NCBI GenBank assembly: GCA_002395405.1
Contig: DGWX01000054.1
Coordinates: 1 to 6,569, forward strand
Direction: 5' to 3'
DNA: 6,569 nucleotides
Source: Christensenella sp. UBA4247
Lineage (GTDB): Bacteria; Bacillota; Clostridia; Christensenellales; CAG-1252
The translations under genes and the position numbers were made by a program. Below, piece by piece: positions 6,195-6,569 of the stretch. The notes under the pieces are model-generated. The model saw only the letters and a program-made list of their open reading frames with translations, did not search any database and was not told the origin of the DNA. Within the stretch, counting starts at the first letter, position 1; each line of letters begins with the position of its first letter.

Positions 6195-6569
6195 TCATTC
6201 CCATTCGATCGTGCCGGTGGGCTTCGGGGTCAAGTCGAAAGCAACGCGGTTTACGCCGGGAACTTCGTGCGTAATGCGATCGGTGATATGGGAGAGGAGA
6301 GAGAAGGGAATGTCCGCCACGGTTGCGGTCATCGCGTCCTTGGTGTTGATCGCGCGAAGAACGACGAGATAGCCTTCCGTCCTTTCGCCTTTCTCGTTTA
6401 CGCCGACGCTCTTGAAATCGGGAACGACGGTAAAGTATTGCCAAACTTTGCCTTGGAGTCCGTTCGCCGCGAATTCCTCTCTGAGGATCGCGTCCGCTTC
6501 ACGAACGACTTCGAGCCTTTCTCTCGTGATCGCGCCCACGCATCTTACGCCGAGGCCGGGGCCGGGGAA
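6195..6569 (-). CDS. guaA: GMP synthase (glutamine-hydrolysing), C-terminal part, 5' end outside window
   Basis: GMP synthase converts XMP, ATP and glutamine to GMP in the last step of de novo guanine nucleotide synthesis in the cytoplasm. The visible 124 residues are the C-terminal dimerisation domain that also helps bind XMP. They open with FPGPGLGVRCVGAITRERL, then show VWQYFTVVPDFKSVGV, a DAMTATVA block and VNRVAFDLTPKPTGTIEWE at the end, all near-invariant in the family. The frame stays open to the window edge at 6569, so the gene continues beyond it; the GTG at 6539 is an internal valine, not a start. The full protein is normally about 510-525 residues. It converges on the GH31 gene, with two terminators between, and shows no functional link to the glycosidases. 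Confidence 0.97.
   Translation of the reverse strand, partial: FPGPGLGVRCVGAITRERLEVVREADAILREEFAANGLQGKVWQYFTVVPDFKSVGVNEKGERTEGYLVVLRAINTKDAMTATVADIPFSLLSHITDRITHEVPGVNRVAFDLTPKPTGTIEWE

Noticed and set aside
6086..6274. Short plus-strand open frame between the GH31 gene and guaA
   Set aside because: It starts within a terminator stem, covers the second terminator and runs antisense into guaA. It has no ribosome binding site.
1..6569. CRISPR arrays, phage or defence genes, toxin-antitoxin pairs
   Set aside because: No spaced direct repeats and no proteins of these types are present. All coding space is explained by tnpA, GH38, GH31 and guaA.

Overview
The window looks like chromosomal DNA of a Gram-positive, Clostridia-like bacterium, probably an uncultured gut or anaerobic lineage. 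This rests on strong purine-rich Shine-Dalgarno sites, consensus-like sigma-A promoters, compact A/T-flanked hairpin terminators, a moderate base composition (judged by eye) and a TnpA of the IS200 type common in Firmicutes. The taxonomic placement is an inference; no marker in the window fixes it.

Layout. (1) Positions 1-380 hold the distal part of an IS200-type insertion sequence: the C-terminal 89 codons of TnpA, cut by the window edge, then a hairpin-rich right end. (2) Positions 442-3492 (minus) encode a complete cytoplasmic GH38 alpha-mannosidase of 1016 residues with all catalytic and metal-binding residues visible. (3) Positions 3493-3729 are a 237-bp divergent control region. It carries a perfect TTGACA-17-TATAAT promoter facing the mannosidase and a TTGACT-18-TATAAT promoter facing the next gene, each followed by a good Shine-Dalgarno. 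(4) Positions 3730-6054 (plus) encode a complete cytoplasmic GH31 retaining alpha-glycosidase of 774 residues. (5) Positions 6055-6194 hold two stacked bidirectional terminator hairpins between convergent genes. (6) Positions 6195-6569 (minus) are the C-terminal end of GMP synthase (guaA), cut by the window edge.

The two glycosidases form a divergently transcribed pair bracketed by bidirectional terminators, so they behave as a self-contained cassette between an IS element and a housekeeping gene. Neither has a signal peptide, so both should act on imported oligosaccharides. An alpha-mannosidase beside a GH31 enzyme would fit trimming of glucosylated high-mannose N-glycan fragments or other mixed alpha-linked sugars, but the exact substrates cannot be read from sequence. 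No transporter or regulator lies in the window. No novel defence or mobile system is visible. The points most worth a second look are the atypical GH31 active-site motifs, the shared divergent promoter region, and the IS right end that doubles as the mannosidase terminator.
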